A stretch of 64,000 bases of DNA, taken from Siniperca chuatsi. Its lineage: Eukaryota; Chordata; Actinopteri; Centrarchiformes; Sinipercidae. The stretch's first letter is position 1. Every line of letters starts with the position of its first letter. Below, in pieces: positions 48,001 through 58,555 of the stretch. The notes under the pieces were generated by a model. It was not told the DNA's origin and made no database searches. It worked only from the letters and a program-made list of their open reading frames with translations. The translations under genes were made by a program, and so were the position numbers. The stretch lies in assembly GCF_020085105.1 (NCBI RefSeq), contig NC_058063.1, forward strand, positions 15,547,262 to 15,611,261. Reading direction: 5' to 3'.

Positions 48001-51000
48001 TTGTTTTATTGGAGCAACAGTCCAAAACCAAAAGATATTCAGTTTATAATTATTTAAAACAGAGAAAAGCAGAAAATTCTTTGATTGGAGAAGCTGTAAT
48101 CATAGAATATTTTGTAGTTTTTGCTTGAAATTACTAATTAAATGATTAATTGATTATCAAAATAGTTGCAGATTAATTAAACTCTATTCAGATTTTGGAG
48201 TTGAGTGAAATCCAGAAGGTGATTCATTTTTATTTCCTGTCAGGCTAAAATTGCCAATCTGACAGAGGTGACGAGGATTAAGATCGCCAGAGCAGTAACT
48301 AATGATTTCAATTGGAGGACTCCCTCAAGGAAAATTCAGCCCAACAGTGTAGTGCTTATGAGAATTACTTACCCATGTTACTAATAAAAAATAATCCTTT
48401 ATTTATTGAGCTGTAATGGACTTACAATGCAATGTGAGGCCAAGCCAAAGCCTATTTCCCTCTATATAAATCGCTCTCTCCATATGTTACAGTCGGATTA
48501 GTCCAAAGTTTGTGGGAGAGAGAAAGAGAGCCATTGTTTTTCCTCCTAATTGCTAAATCTTTACTTGACTCTAAATATCTCTCTCTCGCTGTAGGTCGGC
48601 TTCCTAAAGACACAGCACCGGTATGAAATAATGTTCACCTTGCCTGAAGTCCCAGCTCTGGGGAAGGATGTGTGTCCAGCGCCAGTACCCTGTCCACACC
48701 TCCGGATCACTGATATCACACCCGCACCAGAGGGTAAGATCCTGAAAGAATGCGGGAAACAAAACATAAATAAACACAGCAGAGTGTACATCTAACTGAG
48801 TGTCATCAGTTCAGGAGGAAATATGTTTATTATCACCCACTCAGCTACTCGATTTGTGTCTATGCAACTGTGCAACCAATTAGCTTAAATAAATATTAAA
48901 AAAACAACAAGAGTTTCTTTGGAGGGAGTTGGAATGGTAAACGGCATGGCTTAACGTGTGTCATAATATCCAAACACTTGACTTAGAGCCTAATCTCTAT
49001 TTTGGTTGTGATTAGGGATATCAGATTTCCACGCTCAATATCATGGTTAACGGTATTATCACAGTGTTTATCAAGCCTCCCAGAAATTAAGAGTTTAATA
49101 TAGTAAAATTACCTCTCACCATGCTTGCCTTGGATTCTATTAAAGCCTAACAAACACTGAACAGTGAACTGTCAGAGTAGCTAGAGGCCGATAGACCTAG
49201 GCCTAGTTTACTGGTCTGACTGTGGTCAGTCTGCCCTCATTTAACTGGCTGTAGCTAAGAAAAACTGCCAATGTGGTCACAGTGCTTCCTGAACATGAGG
49301 GCGGGGTTACAGTAATGATGTTAATACAAACTTTTGGTGGTGTAAATACCTTTAGTATTGTAATCACAGTATTTAGCAAAATATGTATACCAGCACCAAG
49401 ATTTGGTTTCAGAAGTTGGGTGGAGCATAATGAAGTCTCTTCAACCCACCGCCCCCCAAACAAATCATAGAGCAAATAACAAATTGTGATTAAATTGGAT
49501 ATCATGCTTTCCATAATCATAATATCCCCAAAAAAGTTTTAATGTCTTTTTAGGTGAATTATTTGTAAATAAAGACGGATTTAATTATTTTGTACCCAGA
49601 AATGCAGAGGTGTTGAAGAACGTTTTTCAGCCCTCAGTAGTGTCTGCAGTCTTCCTGTCAGTATGAACTAAACTAGACATTTTATCCCCTTGTCAGTGCT
49701 CTGTGGTGGACAAACTACAGTATGTAATGGTCACACTGTTTCTAAACTACCTCAAACCTAATTTCTGTACTGCGATTATGCCTATCAGCTGGACATATAC
49801 ATTGATACCAATATATCTGCAATAAGCTAATTTATTGGACTTGCAATTTCTCACCTTTAACCCCTCTTACACTCTGTATGCTCAGGCCAAAACTTGTAAA
49901 TGGCACAGCAATATTGTTATTCCAGTATGTTGCATTTTGATCTATTCCCTCTTCAGTGTCAGATCGCTGTTCTAATTTGCCATCAAACTGCTCTTGTGAC
50001 AAATGTTGCTTCAGTTCCTACAAGCCACAAAAAGAGCTCTTAAATGTCATTCTTACTTAAATCCCCTTTAACTTAGTTTTCTTAATTTTAGGCTTTTGCC
50101 AGTCACATAGTGCCTTATCACAAGTTATCTTCCTAAGCCACATACAATGCAACATTCATTCAGAGTGTAATGTACAAATACAAAAACTAATTTGGTATGT
50201 GCCTGTTTTTGTTGCTGGCAGACCTGAGTGAAATACTTTGCAAGTAATTCTCAGCGGCATTGTTACAGGCTGTATGAAGTACCAGATGGCTGAGGATTAC
50301 AGCAACAGACAGTTCAGACAGTGTTAGCTCAGCAATCTGTCTCTGAGGAATCATAAAACTTTCAAACACTTTCCTGTGTTTGTCTTTAATTCCTCGTCAC
50401 TCGTCGTGCTATCATAGGTGGAAACCCCCAAACACCTGGCACCTGCACAGGCTAAAATAAAGGCACTTTGTTACAAGCAAGCTTGAATGCGTGTGAGTCT
50501 CTTCTGGATTTCCTCTCACCACTAAACCTTCTAATTTGGGCCAAGGGTGATCCTCTAATGTTTCTGGGAGTCGTGCCCACTACATGCCTGTAACTGAAGC
50601 AGGTTACTGACCTTTACTTTCAGGTTACTGTCACACTCTTTATATTACACTCTGGTCTGTGTCTAGAGATGTGTATGTGTGTCAGCTGATGTTAACATTT
50701 TGTTCTCTGATCCATATTCAAAACATCGCCTCACGCAGAGACAAAGAAAGTGTGTGTGTGTGTGTGTGTAGTGAAAGTCTGCGATAAAGAGGAAATTCAA
50801 TCTCTCTTCTTCTTTGTATTTCTCTCTCTGGGTTTCCCAGGAGGGCTGAAGGTGACGTGCGAGTACATGGCCCAGCAGGAGGGAGTTCTGTGTGAAGAGG
50901 TGCTGCTGCTGAGCGAGACCAACGAGGACGTCAGTGTTAAAGTCAAAGTTCACGCCAGAGTCATGGGTGAGGTTACTTTACCGATATAAGTGATAGTAAT

Positions 51001-52481
51001 CTAATTTTTCTGTGCCTGTTTATATACAGTTTACATTGCAACACACTGTAGCCTCTAGATGACCTTTTGTCATCTTTTTTGACAGTTGGGGAACTGTAAG
51101 TGTGTTTCCATCGACCTGTTTTGATGTGCATTTTCAATTTGCGCATAAAAAGCCTGAATAGAAACGCCAGAAAAAAAGTCGTAAAAAATGTTTTACTCTT
51201 GGCTCAGGTGGAAAAGTTGGTTTATCGATAAAAACAAAATGCACCAAAGTGTAATGGAAACAGACTTATCGAATAAATCGTGACGTTAAATTTGGATGGA
51301 TTTTTGATAGATTTTTGGGGATTTAACCCACTAAGTGATGTGAACAAAGACGCTTAATGTGAAACCTGAAGCAACCACAAACTCTTTCTTTATAAGAGAC
51401 TATGATAATATAAAGTTATGTTTGTGCCTTTTGAAACTGTAGTTTTTGCTGTTAATACTTAACATTGTACCCTTTTCATCTTTATGGTAAGTCTGCAACT
51501 AACAATTATTTTTACAATCAGTTAATCTGACAATGATTATCTCAGTTAATTGGTTGGTCTATAAAATGTCGTCCAACAGTCCAAAACGCAAAGATACAAG
51601 TGAGAAGCTGGATTGAGAGAATATTTGGCTTTTCTTCTTGAAAAATGACTCAACAGTTAAATGTCTATCAAAATAGCTGCCAATACATTTTCTGTCAGTT
51701 GACTAATCGATTAATTGACTCATCGTTTCAGCACTACTTTATAGTATTTAAGAAATAAAGTTTTTGTGTGTTTCATTATTTTTCCAAAAGAGAGTCCTTA
51801 GCCATAGTTTTAAATGACCACGTTTTAACGTCAACATGGATTTCACCAGCAGGTTCTTTCCCATTAATTGGATTTCTTTTTTTAAATCAGCATTTTGAAG
51901 CCCAGAAGGTTTACTACAGCTGACTCTTAACATCTTAGAGTCTCTCAGTTCTGCCTCTTTTAGTTTTAAAGTGAGAACTGACAGATAAACTGAAGGGTGA
52001 ACCTGCACTATTTTCACTTGTGTGCTGCTGCCTCCTGCTGGTGACTCTGTACTCTGGGTCAGAGTCACTGTCAGTAAATCACGAGTTAATCACCAACAGC
52101 TCTTAAAAATAGAAAGCTAAATGTGGTTTACAAAGGGTTTTACAATAAAAACACATGATAAAAGTTTGCTTTAAAATCTCTAGAACACATACTGTGCAGA
52201 GGATCGTTTCAGTACACGAGGGGAGTATCAAATGCAGTTTATGAAATGCAAAGTTGTTTTTCAGGAGTAAGACAGTAACAAAACTGCTCTCCTACACTGC
52301 AACATTATTGTATTGTAAAGCTCTCTGAGGCAGAGTAGAGCCTGCCATGAATTAGCATTTTCTGCACTGAAATCAGTGTCAGTAAGACTGAATTAGACGC
52401 TGCCATTTGTGTCGGCAGATGGAGAATCAAGTAAAGGGGGAGTTTGTGTCTTTCCATTTGTGCTGGTGTAAATATAGTACA

Positions 52482-52528
<47 letters not shown>

Positions 52529-55287
52529 TATGCATGCATATGTGTGTTTGAGGATGAATGGTGGTTGTGTTTGTGAGTGTTTATTTTTACTCACAAAGCG
52601 TGGCCTGAACATCTGTCCAGATGTGTGTGTGTAATTGAGGCCTGGATGACGACCAGATCAAAGGATTAAGCTCTGCCTCTGCTATTACTCTTAGCTGTAC
52701 TACTGCGTTTAGATCAGTCACCGAATGATTCACATATAAACTGACAACTATTTTGATAATCGCTTAATCATTCAAGTCTTTCATCAAGTAAAAATACAAA
52801 AATATTTGCCAGTTCCAGTTTCTCTAACGTGAGGATTTGCTGCTTTTCAATGTTTTATATCATTGTGAATGAAATATCTTTGGGTTTTGGACTGTTGGTT
52901 GGACAAAACAAGCAATTTGAAGACGTCACCTTGGGCTCAGGGAAAGTGTAAAGGGCATTTACACTATTTATTGAAAATTCAGAGGTTAAACAGTGAATCT
53001 AAAAATAAAACATTGATTAATGGATACTGAAAATAGCAATTTGTTATATCCCTAATGATTCTAAGTACTTATTTCTATTAAAAATACAATGCAGTGTCTG
53101 CATAGTGATTCCCCTGCTTCCTTTACATGATGGAGATGTGGGTTAAAAAGTGTGTTGCATTGGCCGGGAATCGAACCCGGGCCTCCCGCGTGGCAGGCGA
53201 GAATTCTACCACTGAACCACCAATGCATTTGTGGACACTATGTGTGCACTCAACTAATTTAATAGTGAGCAAAAGATAAAAATTGTTGTTTAAACTGTTC
53301 TGCTGAGAAAAGTTCCATGACAATAGGTTAAAAAAATGTTCATTGTATGTGTTGTCTGATTTCTGATCACTTCTTGCGTCATGTTCTGCAGCTTTTGGGA
53401 CTGGAAACCTCCACATGGGAGGGTCTTTAACTGCGTGTAAGCGGAGGAGGGGGTTGAAGGGGAACTGTTGCTCTACACGGAGCGTCCCAGTCAAGTCTTT
53501 CTCCCACGCTGTGTACACACTGCATGGATTATATTCTTGCAGTTTGGGACTGATATTTGACTCAAATCATTTTTAACCCTCACACATCTTGCGACACATG
53601 CAGTTCCCTTCATTCGTGTCTCAGCCAAAAGTCAACTGCTCTTCTCCAGCTTATTCAAAATGCTGCCACAAGACTTTAATAACAAATACAAGAAATAGGG
53701 ACACATCATTCCTATTCTTGCATCCGTCCACTGGCATCCTGTGAGTTTTAATGGATTTTAAGATACTGCTGATAACTTTTACGGTACTGCATGGTCAGGC
53801 TCCCAGTTACATGTTAAGGCACCAGTATACTCCATCAGAGCTGCCTGTCTGATGGTCGAATAGCTTCAGAAACTTATTATCTTATCATTTTAGCACATTT
53901 TACTGTTTCTCTTTTACTGTAAAGCACTTTGTAACTTAGAAAAGTCCTATATGATTAAAGTTTGTTGTTATTATTAAATGGTCCTTTTCCCACCTTGTGA
54001 ATTGTTTAGGAACCTTTTAAGAAATAGGGAACATTAATTATTAATTACAGTTTTATTTCTTTCATTAGTTTTTATTTCTTAATAGTAAACACACTAATGA
54101 CCATAGTGTACAAACATTAATCCCACTGCTGCTAATAATGAGCACTTTGCATCAAATTGATTAAAAAAAAAAAAAGTTTAGAGGCAACATGGCCGATGTG
54201 CAGCCTATTTTCTCTTTTATTAAGTTGCATAAACACATAAATATTCATCACTAATTATTCCTCTCTGCAATAATATTGTCTCTGATTGATTGTAATGAAG
54301 TTGGTTGGGTTTTTAAAGAAGGTAGGCACGCACTTGATGTGGGAAAGTGTTTATTTTATTTTTAAATCTTTTTATTGAACTTTCCCACCATGACAAAAAT
54401 CACATCACACAACTAGTTATTATCTCAGTTAATTGTTTGGTCTATAAAATGTAAAAAGAAATCGCAATTGTTCGCAATTGTTTGCAATTAAAAATTCCTG
54501 AAGCCCAAAGTGACGTTTTTAAATCGCTTCTTTTGTCCGTCCAACTGTCTAAAAATCAAAGATACAACTGAGAAGCCGGAACGAGAGAATATTTGCCATT
54601 TTTTCTTGAAAAATTACTTAAAAATCAATCGTCTATCAAAATAGCTGCCAATACAATTTCTGTCATTCAATGACAAATAGTTTTTTTTAAATAAAGCATT
54701 TTGAAGCCCAGAAGGTTTACTACAGCTGACTCTTAACATCTTAGAGTCTCTCAGTTCTGCCTCTTTTAGTTTTAAAGTGAGAACTGACAGATAAACTGAA
54801 GGGTGAACCTGCACTATTTTCACTTGTGTGCTGCTGCCTCCTGCTGGTGACTCTGTACTCTGGGTCAGAGTCACTGTCAGTAAATCACGAGTTAATCACC
54901 AACAGCTCTTAAAAATAGAAAGCTAAATGTGGTTTACAAAGGGTTTTACAATAAAAACACATGATAAAAGTTTGCTTTAAAATCTCTAGAACACATACTG
55001 TGCAGAGGATCGTTTCAGTACACGAGGGGAGTATCAAATGCAGTTTATGAAATGCAAAGTTGTTTTTCAGGAGTAAGACAGTAACAAAACTGCTCTCCTA
55101 CACTGCAACATTATTGTATTGTAAAGCTCTCTGAGGCAGAGTAGAGCCTGCCATGAATTAGCATTTTCTGCACTGAAATCAGTGTCAGTAAGACTGAATT
55201 AGACGCTGCCATTTGTGTCGGCAGATGGAGAATCAAGTAAAGGGGGAGTTTGTGTCTTTCCATTTGTGCTGGTGTAAATATAGTACA

Positions 55288-55334
<47 letters not shown>

Positions 55335-56921
55335 TATGCATGCATATGTGTGTTTGAGGATGAATGGTGGTTGTGTTTGTGAGTGTTTATTTTTACTCAC
55401 AAAGCGTGGCCTGAACATCTGTCCAGATGTGTGTGTGTAATTGAGGCCTGGATGACGACCAGATCAAAGGATTAAGCTCTGCCTCTGCTATTACTCTTAG
55501 CTGTACTACTGCGTTTAGATCAGTCACCGAATGATTCACATATAAACTGACAACTATTTTGATAATCGCTTAATCATTCAAGTCTTTCATCAAGTAAAAA
55601 TACAAAAATATTTGCCAGTTCCAGTTTCTCTAACGTGAGGATTTGCTGCTTTTCAATGTTTTATATCATTGTGAATGAAATATCTTTGGGTTTTGGACTG
55701 TTGGTTGGACAAAACAAGCAATTTGAAGACGTCACCTTGGGCTCAGGGAAAGTGTAAAGGGCATTTACACTATTTATTGAAAATTCAGAGGTTAAACAGT
55801 GAATCTAAAAATAAAACATTGATTAATGGATACTGAAAATAGCAATTTGTTATATCCCTAATGATTCTAAGTACTTATTTCTATTAAAAATACAATGCAG
55901 TGTCTGCATAGTGATTCCCCTGCTTCCTTTACATGATGGAGATGTGGGTTAAAAAGTGTGTTGCATTGGCCGGGAATCGAACCCGGGCCTCCCGCGTGGC
56001 AGGCGAGAATTCTACCACTGAACCACCAATGCATTTGTGGACACTATGTGTGCACTCAACTAATTTAATAGTGAGCAAAAGATAAAAATTGTTGTTTAAA
56101 CTGTTCTGCTGAGAAAAGTTCCATGACAATAGGTTAAAAAAATGTTCATTGTATGTGTTGTATGCAGAGTGCATGCATTATTTACCAAAACTGAAGAGGT
56201 TGATCACTTCTTAACAGTACAGAGTGATACGTTTTGATACCTGCAGTTCTGATTTCTGATCACTTCTTGCGTCATGTTCTGCAGCTTTTGGGACTGGAAA
56301 CCTCCACATGGGAGGGTCTTTAACTGCGTGTAAGCGGAGGAGGGGGTTGAAGGGGACCACTGAACCACCAATGCATTTGTGGACACTATGTCTGCACTCA
56401 ACTAATTTAATAGTGAGCAAAAGCCACACTGTGCGTTACAAAAGATGAAAATTGTTGTCTACACATGGGAGGGTCTTTAACTGCGTGTAAGCGGAGGAGG
56501 GGGTTGAAGGGGAACTGTTGCTCTACACGGAGCGTCCCAGTCAGATCTTTCTCCCACGCTGTGTACACACTGCATGGATTATATTCTTGCAGTTTGGGAC
56601 TGATATTTGACTCAAATCATTTTGACTGAATGCAACACTATGAAGGCCTTCCAGGAGAGACTTTCCGAAAATGTGCGCCGTTACCCTCATACTTAAGTTA
56701 CATACTTATGTTTCAGTACCAGAGTCTTTAGCCCATTACTCACAAAGGTTTAAAAGGTGTTTAATGTCCCGTTGGGTTAGGGAATTTATTTTCTCTTTAT
56801 TTATTTACTTTCTTCTCTAGATCGTCACCACGGTACGCCCATGCTGCTGGAGGGAGTTCGCTGTATCGGCGTGGAGCTGGAGTACGACTCTGAGCAGAGC
56901 GACTGGCAAGGATTTGACTAA
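29499..56921 (+). CDS. adissp: adissp (C20orf27 homologue), adipose-secreted signaling protein; complete coding sequence in five exons
   Basis: Exons: 29499-29601 (ATG at 29583), 40406-40545, 48595-48733, 50841-50966 and 56821-56921 (TAA at 56919-56921). They join in phase to 174 codons plus stop, the same length as human C20orf27. Landmarks are SHVHFDEKLHDSIVMVTPED, VGFLKTQHRYEIMFTLPEVP, GVLCEEVLLLSETNEDVSVK and the C-terminal DRHHGTPMLLEGVRCIGVEL ending SDWQGFD. The family was long uncharacterised (UPF0687) and the mammalian protein has been described as secreted from fat; this sequence shows no signal peptide or membrane helix, so any export would be non-classical. About 27 kb of repeat-rich introns separate 525 coding bases. 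Confidence 0.96.
32835..32991. repeat. 104-bp copied segment flanked by 29-bp direct repeats
   Basis: A 29-base stretch beginning AAACATCCGATCACTGAGAG is present at 32835-32863 and 32963-32991. Between them 32861-32964 matches 36572-36675 base for base as far as I can read. Confidence 0.9.
33730..33846. repeat. Terminal fragment of a fish DNA element
   Basis: TTTTGGCCATATCGCCCACC preceded by GTGATATA motifs resembles the end of a widespread teleost repeat. Confidence 0.45.
35319..36080. mobile_element. hAT-like MITE interrupted by an LTR-like block
   Basis: 35319-35630 is the left part of the hAT-like MITE (TAGAGCTGCAAATAACGATC) and 36025-36080 resembles its right end (GTCGATTGATTAATTGACTA). 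The intervening block, about 35632-36018, starts TGTCATAG, ends GTAACA, and has AATTTTGCCTGCTCCATG and a TTTATTAAATC-type signal like Ty3/gypsy solo LTRs. No clear 5-bp target duplication was seen. Confidence 0.55.
36572..36675. repeat. Donor-like copy of the 104-bp segment
   Basis: Same 104 bases as 32861-32964 but without flanking direct repeats. Confidence 0.9.
36751..36812 (+). repeat. 31-bp tandem duplication
   Basis: Two adjacent identical units beginning ATGTGTAATTTAATTAAACC; each carries a TTTAATTAAA palindrome of homeodomain type. Confidence 0.95.
37672..37803 (-). mobile_element. tRNA-type SINE copy, reversed
   Basis: GCCCTTTGCTGCATGTCATC, a CTCTCTCT tract and AAAGGCAAAAGCCCAAAAAA are the reverse complement of the SINE at 13650 and 44478. 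Confidence 0.65.
38998..39042 (+). repeat. (CA)n microsatellite
   Basis: About 22 CA units. Confidence 0.95.
39838..39935 (+). mobile_element. Partial hAT-like MITE
   Basis: GCTGCAACTAATGATTATTT through CTATAAAATGTCAGAAAACT matches the family left end; the rest is missing. Confidence 0.65.
40274..40291. repeat. (TA)n microsatellite
   Basis: Short TA run ahead of adissp exon 40406. Confidence 0.85.
40406..40545 (+). CDS. adissp: adissp coding exon 2
   Basis: Acceptor CTCAG ends at 40405, donor GTGTGT at 40546. Encodes CAKAGGVRFSEETPTAGAPS then HVHFDEKLHDSIVMVTPEDD, ending GNFMVK. The HVHFDEKLHDS block is the family signature. Confidence 0.97.
42190..42500 (-). mobile_element. Penelope-like terminal repeat, opposite orientation to 18604
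   Basis: GAGAATGACTTCCGGATGGG, AGCCGAAACGTCTTGA and GTCCAGATGACTACGACTGA are the reverse complement of the 18604-18950 block. Confidence 0.6.
43165..43810 (+). repeat. Dispersed repeat, copy 1
   Basis: From GTTTATGACCAAATACCTGC through the TTAGCATACTAATACACTAA and GAGGAGAGGAAGGAGTATAA motifs to GACTTTCACAGGTTGAAGAT it parallels 45137-45828 with scattered substitutions and indels. Confidence 0.85.
44478..44672 (+). mobile_element. tRNA-type SINE copy
   Basis: Starts TTTGGGGGGCATTTGTTTTG, runs through GGAATCAAACCCTGGCTGCT (B-box-like) and ends CACCAGGGTGCCCC; same family as 13650 and 37672. Confidence 0.65.
44886..46131. mobile_element. MITE-like element containing repeat copy 2 (45137-45828)
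   Basis: Outer parts (AAAGCAGCACTAATCAATAT at left; ACCAAAAAATGCTAATGTTG with CTTCTGGATGTGTAAATAG at right) look like one teleost non-autonomous element. The inner 45137-45828 is the second copy of the 43165 repeat, so one lies within the other. Confidence 0.55.
47875..48176 (+). mobile_element. hAT-like MITE, best preserved copy
   Basis: TAGGGCTGAAACAAATGATT start, CTGTAAAATGTCACAAAATA core and TCAAAATAGTTGCAGATTAA end; reference copy for the family in this window. Confidence 0.75.
48595..48733 (+). CDS. adissp: adissp coding exon 3
   Basis: Encodes VGFLKTQHRYEIMFTLPEVP then ALGKDVCPAPVPCPHLRITD, ending ITPAPE plus one base. Acceptor GTAG before 48595, donor GTAAGA at 48734. Confidence 0.97.
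48734..50840 (+). other. adissp intron 4, nothing coding
   Basis: Repeat-like stretch at about 49010-49440 (ATCATGGTTAACGGTATTAT) and a (TG)n run at 50750-50769 before the exon. Otherwise unremarkable. Confidence 0.5.
50841..50966 (+). CDS. adissp: adissp coding exon 4
   Basis: Encodes GGLKVTCEYMAQQEGVLCEE then VLLLSETNEDVSVKVKVHAR, ending VM plus one base. Acceptor TTTCCCAG, donor GTGAGG. Confidence 0.97.
51097..51300. repeat. Short MITE-like repeat
   Basis: GTAAGTGTGTTTCCATCGAC at left is loosely mirrored by GTGTAATGGAAACAGACTTA at right, typical of a small fish element. Confidence 0.5.
51489..51735 (+). mobile_element. hAT-like MITE copy
   Basis: CTGCAACTAACAATTATTTT start and GATTAATTGACTCATCGTTT end with the shared core. 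Confidence 0.7.
51889..53355. repeat. 1467-bp duplicated block, copy 1 (with tRNA-Gly)
   Basis: Lines up with 54695-56161 at a constant offset of 2806 with no gap and no substitution in the stretches I compared, including the (TG)n run (about 52485-52525), a reversed hAT-like MITE (about 52735-53060) and the tRNA. Confidence 0.95.
53156..53226 (-). tRNA. tRNA-Gly(GCC)
   Basis: 71-nt cloverleaf with GCATTGG/CCAATGC acceptor stem, anticodon GCC in CTGCCAC, B box GGTTCGATTCC and discriminator A. The minus-strand downstream sequence ACACACTTTTTAAC provides the terminator. Confidence 0.97.
53640..53980 (+). mobile_element. 3' fragment of an L2/CR1-type LINE
   Basis: Conceptual fragments (HWHPVSFNGF- and LLITFTVLHGQAPSYML-like) match the C-terminal reverse-transcriptase region, followed by GTAAAGCACTTTGTAACTTA, the usual tail. 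Confidence 0.65.
54414..54660 (+). mobile_element. hAT-like MITE copy
   Basis: CTCAGTTAATTGTTTGGTCT and AATAGCTGCCAATACA parallel 51540-51690 with substitutions, so the homology between the two blocks extends, diverged, upstream of 54695. Confidence 0.65.
54695..56161. repeat. 1467-bp duplicated block, copy 2 (with tRNA-Gly)
   Basis: Second copy of 51889-53355. Left and right edges are sharp, and the sequences outside differ or are only distantly related. Confidence 0.95.
55962..56032 (-). tRNA. tRNA-Gly(GCC)
   Basis: Identical 71-nt tRNA-Gly, including the flanks and terminator run, in the second block. Confidence 0.97.
56248..56635. repeat. Mosaic of re-copied pieces from the tRNA-Gly region
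   Basis: 56248-56355 matches 53355-53462. 56356-56424 matches 53208-53276 (part of the tRNA and its flank). 56462-about 56625 matches 53412-53575 with a few changes. The order is shuffled relative to the original. Confidence 0.85.
56356..56374 (-). pseudogene. tRNA-Gly fragment
   Basis: Only the first 19 bases of tRNA-Gly (GCATTGGTGGTTCAGTGGT) remain on the minus strand, cut at the D arm by the mosaic junction. Confidence 0.9.
56821..56921 (+). CDS. adissp: adissp terminal coding exon
   Basis: Encodes DRHHGTPMLLEGVRCIGVEL then EYDSEQSDWQGFD and TAA. Acceptor TTCTCTAG ends at 56820. It lies directly after the rearranged tRNA-Gly repeats. Confidence 0.97.
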
Positions 56922-57265
56922 ATCTTAAGCTCCTGCTCCCCTTCCACCTGATGTATACACACACACACCTGCCATCGTAGAACCGTACACCTACCAAATT
57001 AAACACACACCTGCCATTTTTCCTCATCAGAAAAAGTGTACACACATGATTCAGTGGCAATCAGGTAGTAAAGTGATTAATCCCAGCCTTCAGTTTTGGA
57101 GTCAGAGGAAATGCATCCTGAGAACATTTACATACAAAACAAAAAACATTCCTCTGCTGTGACTTTCACAACATCGACAGCATCTGAACGGACACTTCAA
57201 CTCCTCCAACTCTCCATTTTTCACCGCCACGTGTTCTGATGCTAACCTGTGTTTTCCTTCCTGAA

Positions 57266-57280
57266 CCTCTAGAGGGCAGC
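57266..57280 (+). promoter_or_regulatory. CTCF-like motif, one mismatch
   Basis: CCTCTAGAGGGCAGC fits the CTCF core at 14 of 15 positions. Confidence 0.4.
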
Positions 57281-57761
57281 AGCGTGTTCCCGATGTGCAA
57301 ACTGCACAAAACTGTTTCCCACATGGTTTTATAGGCGAGGGAGTAAACAAGGGCTCTTTTATCAATTAAGTAGCTTGAAACTGACATTTTGAGGAATTAC
57401 AAATCTGCACAATTCAGGGGAAAAAGAGTTGAACTGATTATCGATGCTTGTAATGTCTCTGTTTAACCGTTAGGAGGCACTGCAGACCACCGTATGTAAC
57501 GCTCCTCCGACCTGAAGGGTTTTTTGGCGTGCTGCAGTGTGGTCACATTTAAAGGAAAAATCCAACTACAGCACTCTTACACTGTTACATGTCTTCAGTA
57601 CGTGTGAGGCATTTCATGACTTGTAATTTGCGTTTCTGTTGTGCCTAAGTTCCCCTGAACCTGTCCTGACTGCTCCGTTTGCAGCGGCAATAATGGAAAA
57701 ACTGAGAATAATGCCTCAGACCAAAATTATATTGAGATTTTTTTTTCTGTGATCAGAATCA

Positions 57762-57840
57762 GAAATACTTTATTGATCCCCGAGGGGAAACTCTTTCGTT
57801 ACAGCTGCTCACTATCACGTCAATGCACACAGGAATCGAA
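57762..57840 (-). repeat. LINE 3'-tail fragment
   Basis: CAGAAATACTTTATTGATCC, then CCGAGGGGAAACTC, is the reverse of a widespread fish LINE tail also seen at 20661. Confidence 0.6.
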
Positions 57841-58555
57841 GCACTAATAGAATAGAAATAGAAATAATAAAATAAGTTCGCAATGAGACAATTATTTCTA
57901 GTAAAAATAAGAGATGTGCAAATCAACATATAATACGCTACAATACAACTAAGTTTTAAATTAAGTACAAAAGTGGATTTACAGGTTGATAAGTATAGTA
58001 CAGTATAATACAATGTAATAACATAAGTAATAAGTAATAGTGCAGTAATGAGTACTGTCATGTTAAGTGTAGCAGATTAATCAAATTATTAGACGGTTGA
58101 TACTGCACAGCAGTAATATAAGTATGAATAAATATCAATAAACAGGGAATATTAAACTGAAAACAGAGTATATTGCTCCGGAGTATTAAACAGAGAATAT
58201 TGCACAATATTTCAAGTACTGCAGTGATGTTAATGATCCAGTGTCCAGTTTAGTGACTTGATGGATCTCCCTGTATGATTATAAAACATTTGTGTCAAAT
58301 AGTGCATCTAGAAAGAAGCGCTTCGTCTTTTATTATGAGGAACTGACACCAGAATCTGAGGATTAGTGTCTAAGTTTTAGATCTCTGAAACATTTTTCTG
58401 CTACTAAACGTCGGCAAATATTTTGACATGTTGTTATATTTTGCCGCTTTCCACAGAATTTAAAAAAAACTACAAGATTTAATCACATGCAACACACTGC
58501 GCACAGCCAATGGGTGTTTTTAAGGGTATTAAATTGAGCTTAAACAATTTATCTG

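Larger units (their letters stand above)
40546..48594 (+). other. adissp intron 3, repeats only
   Basis: No exon recognised. Holds a Penelope-type terminal repeat, two copies of a 650-bp repeat, a SINE, a hAT-like MITE and a pyrimidine-rich TCTC tract near 47200-47400. Confidence 0.5.

Noticed and set aside
52305-52634. His/Thr-rich and Cys/Val-rich frames, repeated at 55111-55440
   Set aside because: Translations of the (TG)n run inside the duplicated block, not genes.
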